Positions 53,880 to 63,631 are shown, counted from the first letter of the stretch. The stretch: 64,000 nucleotides of DNA from Echiichthys vipera (GCA_963691815.1 OY829652.1:19619986-19683985); one strand, 5' to 3'. The notes: generated by a model not told the origin, from the letters alone. Translations and numbers: made by a program.

Positions 53880-56800
53880 GTAAGACTTTTTTAACCAGCC
53901 ACTCATGTTCTGACTGAGCCTTTCTGTCTGTCTCCGTGTAGAAGCTTTGTAGCTAGCTTTAGCATTAACTTAGCTTTCCTTGTCCGTCGACCTCGTGTCA
54001 CGTTAAGTTCAAAGTTAATGTTAGAAATGCATGGATACTTCATTTTTCCATAAACAAGCAGCGTATGAGTGCTTGCATTTGCGTAGTCACCAATACTGAG
54101 TGCATAGCCATTACACCTAAAGTTATTTGAATTTATTTTTTTTAAATCCACAGATATCGTCCGTAATTGAACATTCCTCAGTATGTTTTTCTTGTACATG
54201 GATGACTGTCACAAGTTTCACTGCAGCACAAACTTACATTTAATATACTTATCATATCGCCTACATGACATGTTAAATTAAAGAGGAACTATAATTCAGG
54301 TTACTTTACTGCATTTTGCAATGACGCAGGTGAAAAATCAATACATGGAGCGTGGATAATGTCGTATATATACAGTATGTATGTGTGTGTGTGTGTTGCT
54401 TGTATGCTTATGCAGTCTTAACCATTATAAACAAAAGATTGAGGGTAACCTGTCCCTAGTTTTTATGTTTAGCCTCTGTAGGATAATCCATATAGATTAT
54501 GTTATTGATTAATAGAATACAGTGTTTTGCCTTATTTAATTGCTTTAATCAAAGGAATGTGTTTGCAAATATACTAATCGTGATTTACTGATGTGCTTAT
54601 TAAACACAATATTTGTAGTGGACAGCTTTTTGATTCAAGGTGTTGTTAAAATTGACCTCATGTGGTCAAGCATTTTTTTCTGATTTGAACTCTTTGATAA
54701 CATCATTGAATTTGAGTTTTTCTATGTCTGAGCTTTGTTTACTGGTAAATTTAATATCCTACATTTGCCATAGATGATGAAGAAAAAGGAAGAACAAGAG
54801 GAGGAGGAAGAAGATGACTGGGTATGTATTATTTTTGACCTGCATAAACTATAAAATGAAAACTATATTTGATGCTGTGTCCACACTTTTTCCTCCGTTT
54901 TTTTTTGTATTTGACAGGTTCATGCCATAAAGTAGAGATGCACCGATCCTATACCTGGGTCGTATATCCGCTCTGATATTGACTAATTTCCAGTCATTCC
55001 TTTTTTATTAATATCAAATAGTAATACAGTTACAGCGATCTAGTCACTTCAATTCTATGTTTGCAAAAGTGGTTGGGGTTTTATATTATATCTTAAAATA
55101 TTGGTTTACATGGAAGTGTTATTTATGTAGTTTTGCTGCTAATGTTCACTTTGTTAACTGGTAATTAATATTAGGCACATTGATATACGTGTTAATTTGT
55201 AAACTTTAATAATGTTACCTTAATGTTAAGCCTGATGCCTTCACTCAAATGGACAGGTATACACTTTATTCATAGTAGTAGTATCAGATCAGTATCAGAC
55301 ATTAGACATCAACGGATACGTTCAGCCCAGGTATCGGATTGGATCGCAAAAATCTTGATCGGTGCATCTCTACCATAAAGTTATTGTCTGAGTACTTTTG
55401 TCGCTAAATTTGAGTATTTTCTTTTCCTGTGAAAATGAATTTGGACTTTTGATGTCTCATCCATTACTGCAGAAATTCTGTCACTTCCCTTCTTCTTTCG
55501 TAAACAGTAAACTGCTCTGAGATGGGTCAATTTAGGAATTTTTCTTTTCAGATAAAAAGCAAAACAATATTAATTCATATTAAATGAAATAACAGTTAAT
55601 GAAGAGAGGTCAACAATAACCTGACAGGATATTAAAAATGTATACAATAAAGTGTGTGAAAATGAAAAATGTAAATTGATCAGTTGGCAACTCCATCAGC
55701 TGTCAGTGTTTTTATGACTAAATGTTGCTTTTGGAGGACAACTTGTGCTGTTTTGAAAATTTGTTCTAGTGTTTCGCTTAGAATATGACTTTTTGAGGAT
55801 AAAATTAACTTTTTGATCTGTTAAATTCTTTCAGGATTTCTGTGGAACTGATGCATCCGAGTCCAGTCATGATCTGGAGAGCATTAACGTGCCATCACCT
55901 TCTTCATCTTCGGAGGCAGAGGAACCCAAAGGTAAAACAACATCTACACTTACAAAACCGAGGAAAACTGGAAAACGTGCGGTTTCTGCTACCAAAGACT
56001 TAAATCCACATAAAGAACCCATTCAGAGAGATGAGAGAGACGGAGACAATATTGATGATTACAGTGCTGACACTGAGGATGACAAGGATGGAGATGAGTG
56101 TAGGTCACATGGCATCACTGTGAAAACCACCATGAAAGGGAACAAAAGAAAATGGGATAAGAAACATTATTGTATGTTTTGCAAAAAACCTCAATCCAAG
56201 ATTGCAAGACATCTAATCCGGAAACATAGCAGTGAAAAAGAAGTGGCACAGGTGATATGTCTTCCAGCAAAGTCCAAGAAACGGACTCAAATGTTAGAAC
56301 AACTTTGCCGAAGGGGTGATTTCTATCATAACATTACTGTGTTACAAGAGGGGAAGGGTGAAATTGTCACCTACAGACAACCAACCGAACATACAGATGT
56401 AGAAAAGTACTTGCCTTGCAACATGTGTTATGGTTTCTTCTTAAAAACTGAGCTATGGAGACATGAAAAAGTGTGTCGGAAAACAATGACTTTGTCAGCT
56501 GAGTCCAAGAAAAAAAGACGAGTCCAAAGTGCTGCTCCATCCCTTCTCCCGTATAGAGGACAAACGTCACAAAGATGCGCTGCAATTCTCAGCAGGATGG
56601 TTATTGATGTCATTTCAAGTGAAGTTAAAAATGACCCTCTGATTTGTGAATTTGGTGATAGACTGCTTGAAAAACATGAAAATGTTCGGACAAGGGATCG
56701 CTATGTGAGCCAAAAGATGAGGGACTTGGGTAGATTTCTACTGGTTGCCAAGTCCCTGGACAGAAAAGTGAAATCCCTTCAAGATGTTTTGGTTCCACCA

Positions 56801-59800
56801 AAGTTTTCCTTAGCGGTAGCAGCAGCCAAAAAAACATCTGGTTTCACCAACTCAGCGCATAGATACAACACACCATCTCTTGCTTTAAAATTGGGGCACT
56901 CACTGAAGGCAGTTTGTGACATCGTGATAGGACAACATGTAAAGGCTGAAGATGAATCGGCTGCCAGCCGAGTGAGGAACTTTTTGGGCTTAGTTGCTGC
57001 AGTGTGGGACCTGTATGTGTCACGCCATGCACGAACAAACCTAGAAGAAGAAAGATGGAACAAAAGAGAAATGATTCCACTCACAGAGGATGTCATGAAG
57101 CTTCATAAAATGTTGAAGTCCACAGAGGAGGAGGCAAAAGACAAGCTCCTGAATGGACCAAACCCAACAGCTTACAAGACACTCAGCGAGTGCCTTCTTG
57201 CCCAAATCATCCTCTTCAACAGAAGACGCCAAGGTGAGGCAGCAAAAATGCCTCTGGTGACGTACAGAGACAGAGCCACAGAGGAACCGAATGAAGACAT
57301 CATGAAGTGCCTCTCAAAGCTAGAAGAAGATCTGAGTCATGAGTTCACTCGTTTAGTAGTCAGAGGGAAGAGAGGCCGTAAGGTGCCCCTGCTTCTCACA
57401 AAAGAGATGACATCCTCACTTGACTTCCTCATTGGAAAAAGGGGCGGAGAGAATGATATTCTGGAAAGCAACAAGTATGTTTTTGCGAGACAGAATTCTG
57501 AATCCCATCTTCGAGGTTCAGACTGTTTGAGAAAGTATGCAGCTGCAAGTGGAGCAAAGAGGCCTGAAACGCTCACCTCGACCCAGCTGAGGAAACATGT
57601 GGCCACACTCAGCCAGATAATGAACCTGAAGGACCACGAGTTGGATCAACTGGCGAAATTCATGGGGCACGATATTCGCGTTCATCGCGATTATTATCGG
57701 CTGACAGAGAACACGCTGCAGCTCGCTAAAATGAGCAAGCTGCTGATGGCAGTAGAACTTGGAACTGATGTCTACAAAGGCAAAACTCTTGATGAGATTG
57801 ATTTAAACTTAGAAAGTGAGTAAAAATGATGTTACAGTGAATCATGATTTATCGTTATGTGACATGAACTCCCGGTCCTTTTAATAATGTCTGGTGGATT
57901 TAATAATAATCAAAATATTTGTTTCTAATAAAACAGCGGCTTTGTCTACAAAACGGAGAGCAATACAAGGATCCGGAGTCACTGAAAGCATTGTGGAAAT
58001 TCCCAGTGGGGAATCCTTAGAGCCACCCGAGGACATGGATGGTATGAATTTATACATTGTCAAATAATTGATTGGTTATTCTTCTTTTCAGCACTTGATT
58101 TATTCCTGGGCCATATACAGGGAGAGCACATCATCTTAATGGGAGTACTAGTTGGCAGGCTGGTTCATGAGCAGGGAGGGCTTTAGGAGCGGGGTAAATT
58201 AGCTGGTTTTCTGATTTGCAGGAATCAACAAAGAATTGTATGACATGACTTTCTTTTTTTGTAGAGCCAGACATTTTGACTCAAGGTCCAAGGCCATCAT
58301 TTAAGGCAAAAAGAGGAAAGAGAGGTAAACAAATCCATTTTTGTTTCCTCATCTTTAGGTTCTTATGCTCCTGTGTAATAACTGTCTTATGCTGTCCGAC
58401 CATGGTCTTTAATACAATACAAGTAATTAAGATAAACCACGTAATACGCTTAGTGTCATTCTCAAGTGATATATTCTCTCTCTGTTCTTCTCTTGAAGGG
58501 TCCTCCAAAAGAAAAAGGACAGTGTGTTCTCAGACTGCTCAAGATTCAGATTCCGACGGTATGAACATGACTTTAGATCTCTTAATGTCTTGTTGTCTGT
58601 AAATATAAATATAAATAATATATTACAATGTGTTGTAAGTAATGTTTACGTGGACTTTTCTTTGTTTTCGCCTTCTCTTTAGAAGAAACCAGAAGCCCGT
58701 CCATTCCCAAACCAAGGCACGTGCAGAAAAGAGGACAGACAGGTAAACCCATTTCCTCCTTCTACTGTCCAATCATGGTCTTTATCCTCAATACTAGCGT
58801 TACTAAAGTAACTTTATCCAAGGGATGTTCAAGTCTTTTTTTTTTCGCCAAGTAGAGTCTCTTTTTTTAAAAAGAAAAATATATTAGCTCTTAATGTGGT
58901 CATTACATTGGGGCGACTTGACATGTGCATACTTACAAGTGCCTTCAGTCGTAATTTGCAGCAAAAAAAAAATTCACAGGAGGACTGAGCGTACAGTTGC
59001 CTTTATGTGCCAGTTAAGTATGGCGGTCCCTGTGAAGACAGGTCAGACCTCTGCATGTGTCACCTGTGTGAAAGAAAGGAGGACAGCACTGTGTTTTCTA
59101 GCTGACTCACCTGTAACTCACATGCAGCTGACCGAGCAGGAGCTCTGCTGTTCCTCTCCTTCATTTAGTGTTTGGCTGCACGTTGTATAAAAGAGTTCAA
59201 CGTCAAGATCTAACCTCCATCTGACCACGATCAGCTGAGCAAGAGCACAGTAGATGTGGCTGCACAGCTGTAGCAGATTGTGTGTTTTATAACCATAAAA
59301 ACCCACATTGTCCGCTGAAGTGATCCCCAAAGGAATTTTAGTCAAAGGCAACTGGACTTGGTTATTATTATCTAGAAAGACATTTCACCTCTCATCCAAG
59401 AGGCTTCATCAGTTAATTTACCGTGATCCAGGTATTTAACCTCTCACAGGCAGATGATGTCACTGAAACCGTTTGTGCTCCAAGAGCCAACGACCGTCGT
59501 TAGAGTGGCAGTCTTTGGTGGAAGTAGGTCTGGACTTGGTTAGTGCTCTGTTGAGTCTAAGGGCGCAGTCACACTGTCTTTCTGTCCCTGGACAAAACCG
59601 TTTTTTCAGCTAAAGCCTAGTATGTTTAAGCAGTGTGAGTGCACCCGTTCCGCGCATAACAGCCGACAGCGGGCCGTCCACGGCCCGCTTGAAAGAGGTG
59701 GGCTTTAGCAGAGCCGTTTGCACGTGTACGAGCACGAGCCCTACGGTGGTAGCAGTATGTGCGCCTGTTCGGACATAGAAAATAGAACGACGGCCCATGC

Positions 59801-62661
59801 GCGGACATTTAACAACAACAATGGCGGTGAAAGGTTCACGTTGATGTGATGCGGAGGTGGAGTGTTTACTGCAGATTTGATCGGATGAAAAGATTCAAAA
59901 ACAGTCGACAAGACGCACAAAAACTCCGAGGTCTACGGAAAGATTTGTAAACAATGCCACACACGTGATCAATGCGTGTGACGTGTTACGGCGTGATGGC
60001 GTATGGACAACAAGAAGCATTGGCCGAGGCCCAGGTAGTGTGAGTACAGACGGGGCCCTAAAGTACCCTAAAGCCCGGGTCGCGGTGCCGAAGGACAGTG
60101 TGAGTGTGCCCTAAACGACAGTGGTTGAAGTCACAGGAGGACGTTTGTGAACAGTTGTTCTTTGAGGTTAGATTGTTGAATCTCCTGAAGGGATGAAAGG
60201 GCAGCATTATTAGTTGGAGATTTCACAGGTTTCCCACTCAAGTGATATATTTTCTCTCTCTGTTCTTCTCTTGAAGGGTCCTCCAAAAGAAAAAGGACAG
60301 TGTGTTCTCAGACTGCTCAAGATTCAGATTCCGACGGTATGAACATGACTTTAGATCTCTTAATGTCTTGTTGTCTGTAAATACAATGTGTTGTAAGTAA
60401 TGTTCATGTGGACTTTTCTTTGTTTTCGCCTTCTCTTTAGAAGAAACCAGAAGCCCGTCCATTCCCAAACCAAGGCACGTGCAGAAAAGACGACAGACAG
60501 GTAAACCTATTTCCTCCTTCTACTGTCCAATCATGGTCTTTATCCTCAGTACTAGTGTTACTCAATCAACTTCAACCATCATGTCATACTCCTCCTCATG
60601 AATAATTTCTCCTCCTCATGAAGGGTCCTCCAAAGAAAAGGATGGGACAAGAAAGGACAGGAAAGGAGAGGGCTCACGATCTGCTCCAGACGGTAAGAAC
60701 ATGCAGGGGTCAACAATATAAATGGCCTAGTGGCCCGGATGTACTTTTAAAACTGTCAGGGCCACCAGAACGCTCCAACCGGACCAGTAAAAAATAATGC
60801 CCTGAAAAAAGACGTGTAAAAAAAGCAATAAATCTAATCTCACATAAATTCACCGTGGTTTGATATGATATCTGTGAAATCGTCACGGTAATTACTGCTT
60901 TCACATAGCGTTGCATGATCCCAATCAAAGACGGACATTTACTTTTTGTGCGCAGTGAGCGCTATGCCCTGGGATGTCAGCTAACCACCTGCAAGCAACT
61001 GCAGTGTGCACAACTCGCTTGCTTCCGCACAACGCGCGCTGAACGCTCACTGCTGCTTAAGTTGTCACAACAACCGATAGATCCTTTTTTTCTGTACCGT
61101 GGAACTTTGTCCTCAGTGCATCTTGTCGAGTCTTGTCGGGACCAATGCGGACGTTACACACGACCAGAGCACGCGATGGGTCTCGGTGCAGCCAGAGTCA
61201 AGCTTGCAGTCCGTTTATGTGAACGCGTGTTTAGACCATAATACATCCATGGTTTGGAGCAGAGAAAAAACAAATGTGTGGAAACATAAAATAGAGCTGA
61301 AAAAATCATCGGAGTCAGTTTTGCGCTAGTCTGTGGAAACAGCCTAAAAGTGAATGAATGAGGAGAACAATTATGTAATTGAACTACAGGAAGATAAAAG
61401 TAATGACTACATTACTTTCCATTTGTGTTGAGGCATGTTTACCATTTTAAATTTTAAATACAAGTTTGATGTGAAGCAGTTATTTATTTATTAAATAAAG
61501 TAGCATACTGAACTTAGAAGCGCATGTTTTTTTTTCTTCCTACTATTGAGAACCGTGGAAATTTGTCTACCCCTGACATAACTGAAGTTTATTGGAGGTG
61601 TGTTACAGTTGCTGTCAATATGAAGATTTGTAAATGATAATAAGGCATCGTGTTTTTTTTGCAGGAGAACCACAAAGGCCTTTCAAAAGGACAGAGGAGT
61701 CAGGTACTCAACTAACTTAACTTAAAAAGGGGAGATTGGTAAAAATACTGTTACTTAGTAAAAGAACTCAAGTAGAAATTGTAGTCCACAAAATAACTTG
61801 ATAAATTAAAAGTACAAGAGGATAAACAAAAACGACAACTCAAGAAGTGAGTAACTTAAAGAGGAACCATGCAGGATTTGTAGCTTTTTACTGTAAATAA
61901 AAAGCTTCAGAGTAATTGTGAAAATAAATGAATTGTAACTTGTTCCAGGTAGAATAGAGACTATTTGCCTTCCACCTAGCGTCTCTGGGGTGAAAACCAA
62001 CCTTGTAGGATCAGAGACTCAGACCCATTGTCCAAGCTCTTGTCTCTGCGGCACCGCCACACAGACGTAATGCACCCCTAATCTCTTGTTTATGACAGAT
62101 AAGACTATGCAAATATACACATGGTAACATGGTGGATGATAAATAACGTTACCCACCACTCCATAGATTTCAGAGTTGTCTGACTGAAATGTATAAACTC
62201 AGAGTTTCCATGGGTCTGCCAAAATGTTTAGTATAAATAAATGACCTGTACATTATGACCCATTGAATTCATAAATCACACCTGCAAGCTGGTCCGCTTT
62301 TGGCTACTGTCACCTTTTCTTTAATCTCAGTCAGGGTAGAAGTGAATGAAGAGGGTTTAAGGATTGTATGTTGCTACTTATTTCACTACTCTAGAGTTTG
62401 CAGGTCTGATAAATAATGCGAATGCCATGTTTGATTTCTGTTATAGATCTCCCAAAAGGCTTCCGACGCAAGCCTTGGAGTAGAGAGGAAAAAGAAGCTG
62501 TATGGAGGCAGCTTGGAAAGTTCATCACCCTCCAAAGAGTTCCTGGGAAATTAGAGTGCATGAAAGCATTGGGTGCTGAACGGGCACTTAGAAGCCGTTC
62601 ATGGGAAGCTGTAAAAAAACAGGCTTACAACATAATCACCTCCCAAAAGAGGAAGTTCTAA
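53640..62661 (+). CDS. Nested 12-exon gene: zinc finger, tyrosine recombinase, Myb/SANT-like protein (998 aa)
   Basis: Joined exons: 53640-53879, 54774-54821, 55835-57815, 57937-58041, 58265-58324, 58499-58558, 58683-58742, 60277-60336, 60441-60500, 60624-60692, 61665-61703, 62447-62661. All introns are GT-AG, phases are consistent, and the sum is 2997 nt. The ATG at 53640 has A at -3 and an in-frame TGA at 53619. Domain order by residue: charged coiled-coil 30-96; acidic/basic linker 97-200; CxxC-x9-HxxxxH finger 209-227; CxxC-x11-HxxxC finger 291-310; tyrosine-recombinase domain about 430-725; mini-exon linker 760-927; Myb/SANT-like domain 928-998. The recombinase part suggests site-specific DNA cleavage and joining or, if domesticated, DNA binding in the nucleus. 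I recall similar uncharacterised multicopy proteins in fish but no name. It lies wholly inside a cdh13 intron, on the same strand. Whether it is a mobile element, a domesticated gene or a recent pseudogene is open; the open frames argue against old decay. Confidence 0.82.
54774..54821 (+). CDS. Exon 2 of the nested recombinase gene: acidic micro-exon
   Basis: A 48-nt exon, phase 0/0, with acceptor TTTGCCATAG and donor GTATGT. It encodes MMKKKEEQEEEEEDDW and continues the charged helix of exon 1. Because it is symmetrical it can be skipped without breaking the frame. A hAT MITE begins 111 bp downstream of it, in intron 2. Confidence 0.65.
54933..55372. mobile_element. hAT-type MITE in intron 2 of the nested gene
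   Basis: 440 bp with perfect 16-bp terminal inverted repeats TAGAGATGCACCGATC / GATCGGTGCATCTCTA, with further pairing of CCTATACCTGGG and CCCAGGTATCGG inside. Flanked by CCATAAAG at 54925-54932 and 55373-55380, an exact 8-bp duplication. The size and duplication are those of a non-autonomous hAT element. The near-perfect ends suggest recent insertion. Confidence 0.92.
55835..57815 (+). CDS. Exon 3 of the nested gene: two zinc fingers and whole tyrosine-recombinase domain
   Basis: A single 1981-nt exon (acceptor TTCTTTCAG, donor GTGAGT at 57816) that carries the whole catalytic part. Finger 1 has C209, C212, H222, H227; finger 2 has C291, C294, H306, C310. Recombinase motifs in order: box I NRRRQGEA with Arg561 and Glu564; beta-hairpin VVRGKRGRKVPLLL with Lys608/Lys612; box II LTSTQLRKHVATL with Arg682 (and His684); FMGHD with His708; HRDYYRL with Tyr716/Tyr717. 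This is the R..K..R..H..Y order of the phage-integrase/XerD fold. The H of the usual HxxR in box II is Thr679. If intron 3 is retained, the frame stops at 57821-57823, giving a 758-residue product. A large intron-free catalytic exon fits an element-derived core. Confidence 0.88.
57937..58041 (+). CDS. Exon 4 of the nested gene (linker)
   Basis: 105 nt, phase 1/1, with acceptor ATAAAACAG and donor GTATGA. It encodes ALSTKRRAIQGSG and an acidic end (SLEPPEDMD). The basic KRR is a possible nuclear-localisation patch. It starts the run of phase-1 symmetrical exons. Confidence 0.68.
58265..58324 (+). CDS. Exon 5 of the nested gene (60-nt basic linker exon)
   Basis: Exactly 60 nt, phase 1/1, with a T-rich acceptor TTTTTTTGTAG and donor GTAAAC. 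It encodes EPDILTQGPRPSFKAKRGKR, with a basic KAKRGKR end. No recognised domain. Confidence 0.65.
58499..58558 (+). CDS. Exon 6 of the nested gene (60-nt, duplicated downstream)
   Basis: 60 nt, phase 1/1, acceptor TTCTCTTGAAG, donor GTATGA. It encodes GSSKRKRTVCSQ then an acidic/serine end (DSDSD), so a basic patch followed by a possible CK2-type acidic patch. An identical 60/60 copy lies at 60277-60336. Confidence 0.68.
58683..58742 (+). CDS. Exon 7 of the nested gene (60-nt, duplicated downstream)
   Basis: 60 nt, phase 1/1, acceptor CTTCTCTTTAG, donor GTAAAC. It encodes EETRSPSIPKPRHVQKRG plus QT. The copy at 60441-60500 differs by one base (Gly to Arg). Together with exon 6 it forms a 40-residue repeat unit. 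Confidence 0.68.
59379..59412 (-). ncRNA. Hammerhead-ribozyme-like core, Penelope-element type
   Basis: On the minus strand: CTGATGA, then a six-pair stem II (GCCTCT with AGAGGT, loop TGGATG, one G-U pair), then GAAA, then TGTC with GUC as possible cleavage triplet. This is the conserved hammerhead core order. Penelope-like retroelements are known to carry such minimal hammerheads with almost no stem III, and the surrounding text (CACCTCTCATCCAAGAGGCT on +) is the common fish version. Stem I pairing looks weak here (TTAA before the core against TTTC after it), so activity is doubtful. Confidence 0.6.
59561..60111. mobile_element. PIF/Harbinger-type MITE, copy 2 (inside nested gene)
   Basis: 551 bp with terminal inverted repeats GGGCGCAGTCACACTGTC and GACAGTGTGAGTGTGCCC (15-16 of 18 pairing), flanked by TAA at 59558-59560 and 60112-60114. 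The 3-bp TNA duplication marks PIF/Harbinger. It is inverted relative to copy 1 and longer. It sits between the two copies of the duplicated exon pair. A middle segment (about 59810-60030) has no counterpart in copy 1. Confidence 0.85.
60277..60336 (+). CDS. Exon 8 of the nested gene: copy of exon 6
   Basis: Identical to 58499-58558, with the same acceptor and donor. The flanking intron sequence is also nearly identical, so the duplication includes introns and is recent. Translation stays in frame. Confidence 0.65.
60441..60500 (+). CDS. Exon 9 of the nested gene: copy of exon 7
   Basis: Differs from 58683-58742 by one G to C change that alters Gly to Arg. It keeps the GTAAAC donor and the following intron sequence to about 60560. 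In frame with the preceding copy. Confidence 0.65.
60624..60692 (+). CDS. Exon 10 of the nested gene (older relative of exon 6)
   Basis: 69 nt, phase 1/1. Acceptor CTCATGAAG and opening GGTCCTCC repeat the start of exon 6, and the peptide opens GSSKEKDGTRKDRKGEG. It looks like an older, diverged copy of exon 6. Donor GTAAGA. Confidence 0.62.
61665..61703 (+). CDS. Exon 11 of the nested gene (39 nt)
   Basis: Phase 1/1, acceptor TTTTTTTTGCAG, donor GTACTC (weaker than the others). It encodes GEPQRPFKRTEES. Predicted from splice sites and phase only, so less sure; skipping it would keep the frame. Confidence 0.5.
62447..62661 (+). CDS. Last exon of the nested gene: C-terminal Myb/SANT-like domain
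   Basis: 215 nt from acceptor TTCTGTTATAG to the TAA at 62659. It encodes 71 residues starting DLPKGFRRKPWSREEKEAVW, with later LGKFITLQRVPGK and RSRSWEAVKKQAYNII. Tryptophans at 11, 20 and 53 of the exon, the W-S-x-E-E-x-x-A-V start and basic C-terminus resemble a Myb/SANT-like helix-turn-helix. I recall the same terminal domain in uncharacterised fish proteins that carry this recombinase. It probably binds DNA, perhaps element ends. Confidence 0.78.
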
Positions 62662-62751
62662 ACAAGTGTATATATACACTGCAGCTGTTTGTTTTTGACT
62701 GCAGAAAGTTTTAATGTTCAAGTTTGTGTGCAGTTTTAAGTACTTTCATTA

Positions 62752-62757
62752 AATAAA
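62752..62757 (+). promoter_or_regulatory. Polyadenylation signal AATAAA of the nested gene
   Basis: Canonical hexamer 91 nt after the TAA stop, within TTAAATAAAGTACTCTG. Its place right after the last exon supports transcript termination inside the cdh13 intron. Confidence 0.65.
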
Positions 62758-62875
62758 GTACTCTGTTGAAGTTGAGCCTTATGAGTTTCCTAATGTCTTT
62801 GAGACATTTCTCTAGATTAATAAATGGCAGCTTGGGTTCATTCCAGTACACAGAAAAATATGTTTTCCGTAAGGC

Positions 62876-63075
62876 TAGTCAAGGTAGTTTTATTTGTATA
62901 GCCCATTTTTTAAAAACAGTTTGTCTCAAAGGGCTTTCATAACAACATCCTCTGCCCTGAGACCCTGACATCCACTAAGGAAAAACTAATTGAAACCCTT
63001 TTAACAGGGAAATAATTGGTGAAAGCTCAGGGTGAGAAACCGAGGAGGGATCCCTCACCAAGGAAGGCCAGACAG
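62876..63075. repeat. Dispersed fish repeat fragment downstream of the nested gene
   Basis: TCAAGGTAGTTTTATTTGTA, AGCCCATTTTTT, CCCTTTTAACAGGGAAATAA and CCGAGGAGGGATCCCTC follow one another as in a common teleost interspersed repeat. Non-coding; family not named. Confidence 0.55.
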
Positions 63076-63631
63076 TTTGTAACAGATGGTTAACAAGAGC
63101 AGATGAAGGCACCTTTTGATGGGAGGGAAGGCAGGGAGAGCAGGCCAGCTGAACAGGAGTACTAGATGGCGGAATGGTAAGTGAAAATAAATTGTCAAGC
63201 TATATCGTGAGCATAAAAGCTTTGGACTGAACAACACAATTGATGTCCCCTTCAGGTGTGTTACATAGCTTTATTAGCATTGTTTGATGTACAGAACTTG
63301 GAACATTCTTGTTGGTAAATTTAAACCTTGATAAACAAATCTGTTTAATGCTGATGTTTTTGGCTTGGTGAGAAAACTTGAAGCTGTAAAGATCACTTAA
63401 AATAACAACAAAAAACACACGCAAATCTGCCCAGCAACAGGCTTTGGTCCTCACAACTCTAGAAGTAAAATATTTTTTTTACTTTGTGTTTTCTGAAATT
63501 TAAAGTCACATTCTGGTTCCCCACTCCCACCTAGTGTTAGATATATTTTTTGCACCATTCTAGCTATAGTGGAAGTGGTGGCACTCACAAAGTAATCCAG
63601 GAACAGGGTCCTCACAACTATATAAAGACAC

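Larger units (their letters stand above)
58461..58808 (+). repeat. Exon-pair duplication, copy A
   Basis: Contains exons 6 and 7 with their introns. It matches 60236-60564 from CTCAAGTGATATAT to TGGTCTTTATCCTCA..ACTAG.GTTACT with a handful of base changes; it carries an extra AATATAAATATAAAT stretch in the inner intron that copy B lacks. Confidence 0.88.
60236..60564 (+). repeat. Exon-pair duplication, copy B
   Basis: Second copy of the 0.33-kb block with two intact 60-nt exons. About 1.4 kb of unrelated sequence, including a hammerhead-like motif and a Harbinger-type MITE, separates the copies. Confidence 0.88.

Noticed and set aside
56367..57606. Minus-strand open frames of 60-105 codons opposite the recombinase exon
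   Set aside because: Antisense shadows of a strongly coding exon; no domain or splice evidence.
60704..61575. CAGGGGT at 60704 and ACCCCTG at 61569 as ends of a further hAT element
   Set aside because: The flanking 8-mers (AGAACATG and ACATAACT) do not match and the inner ends do not pair further.
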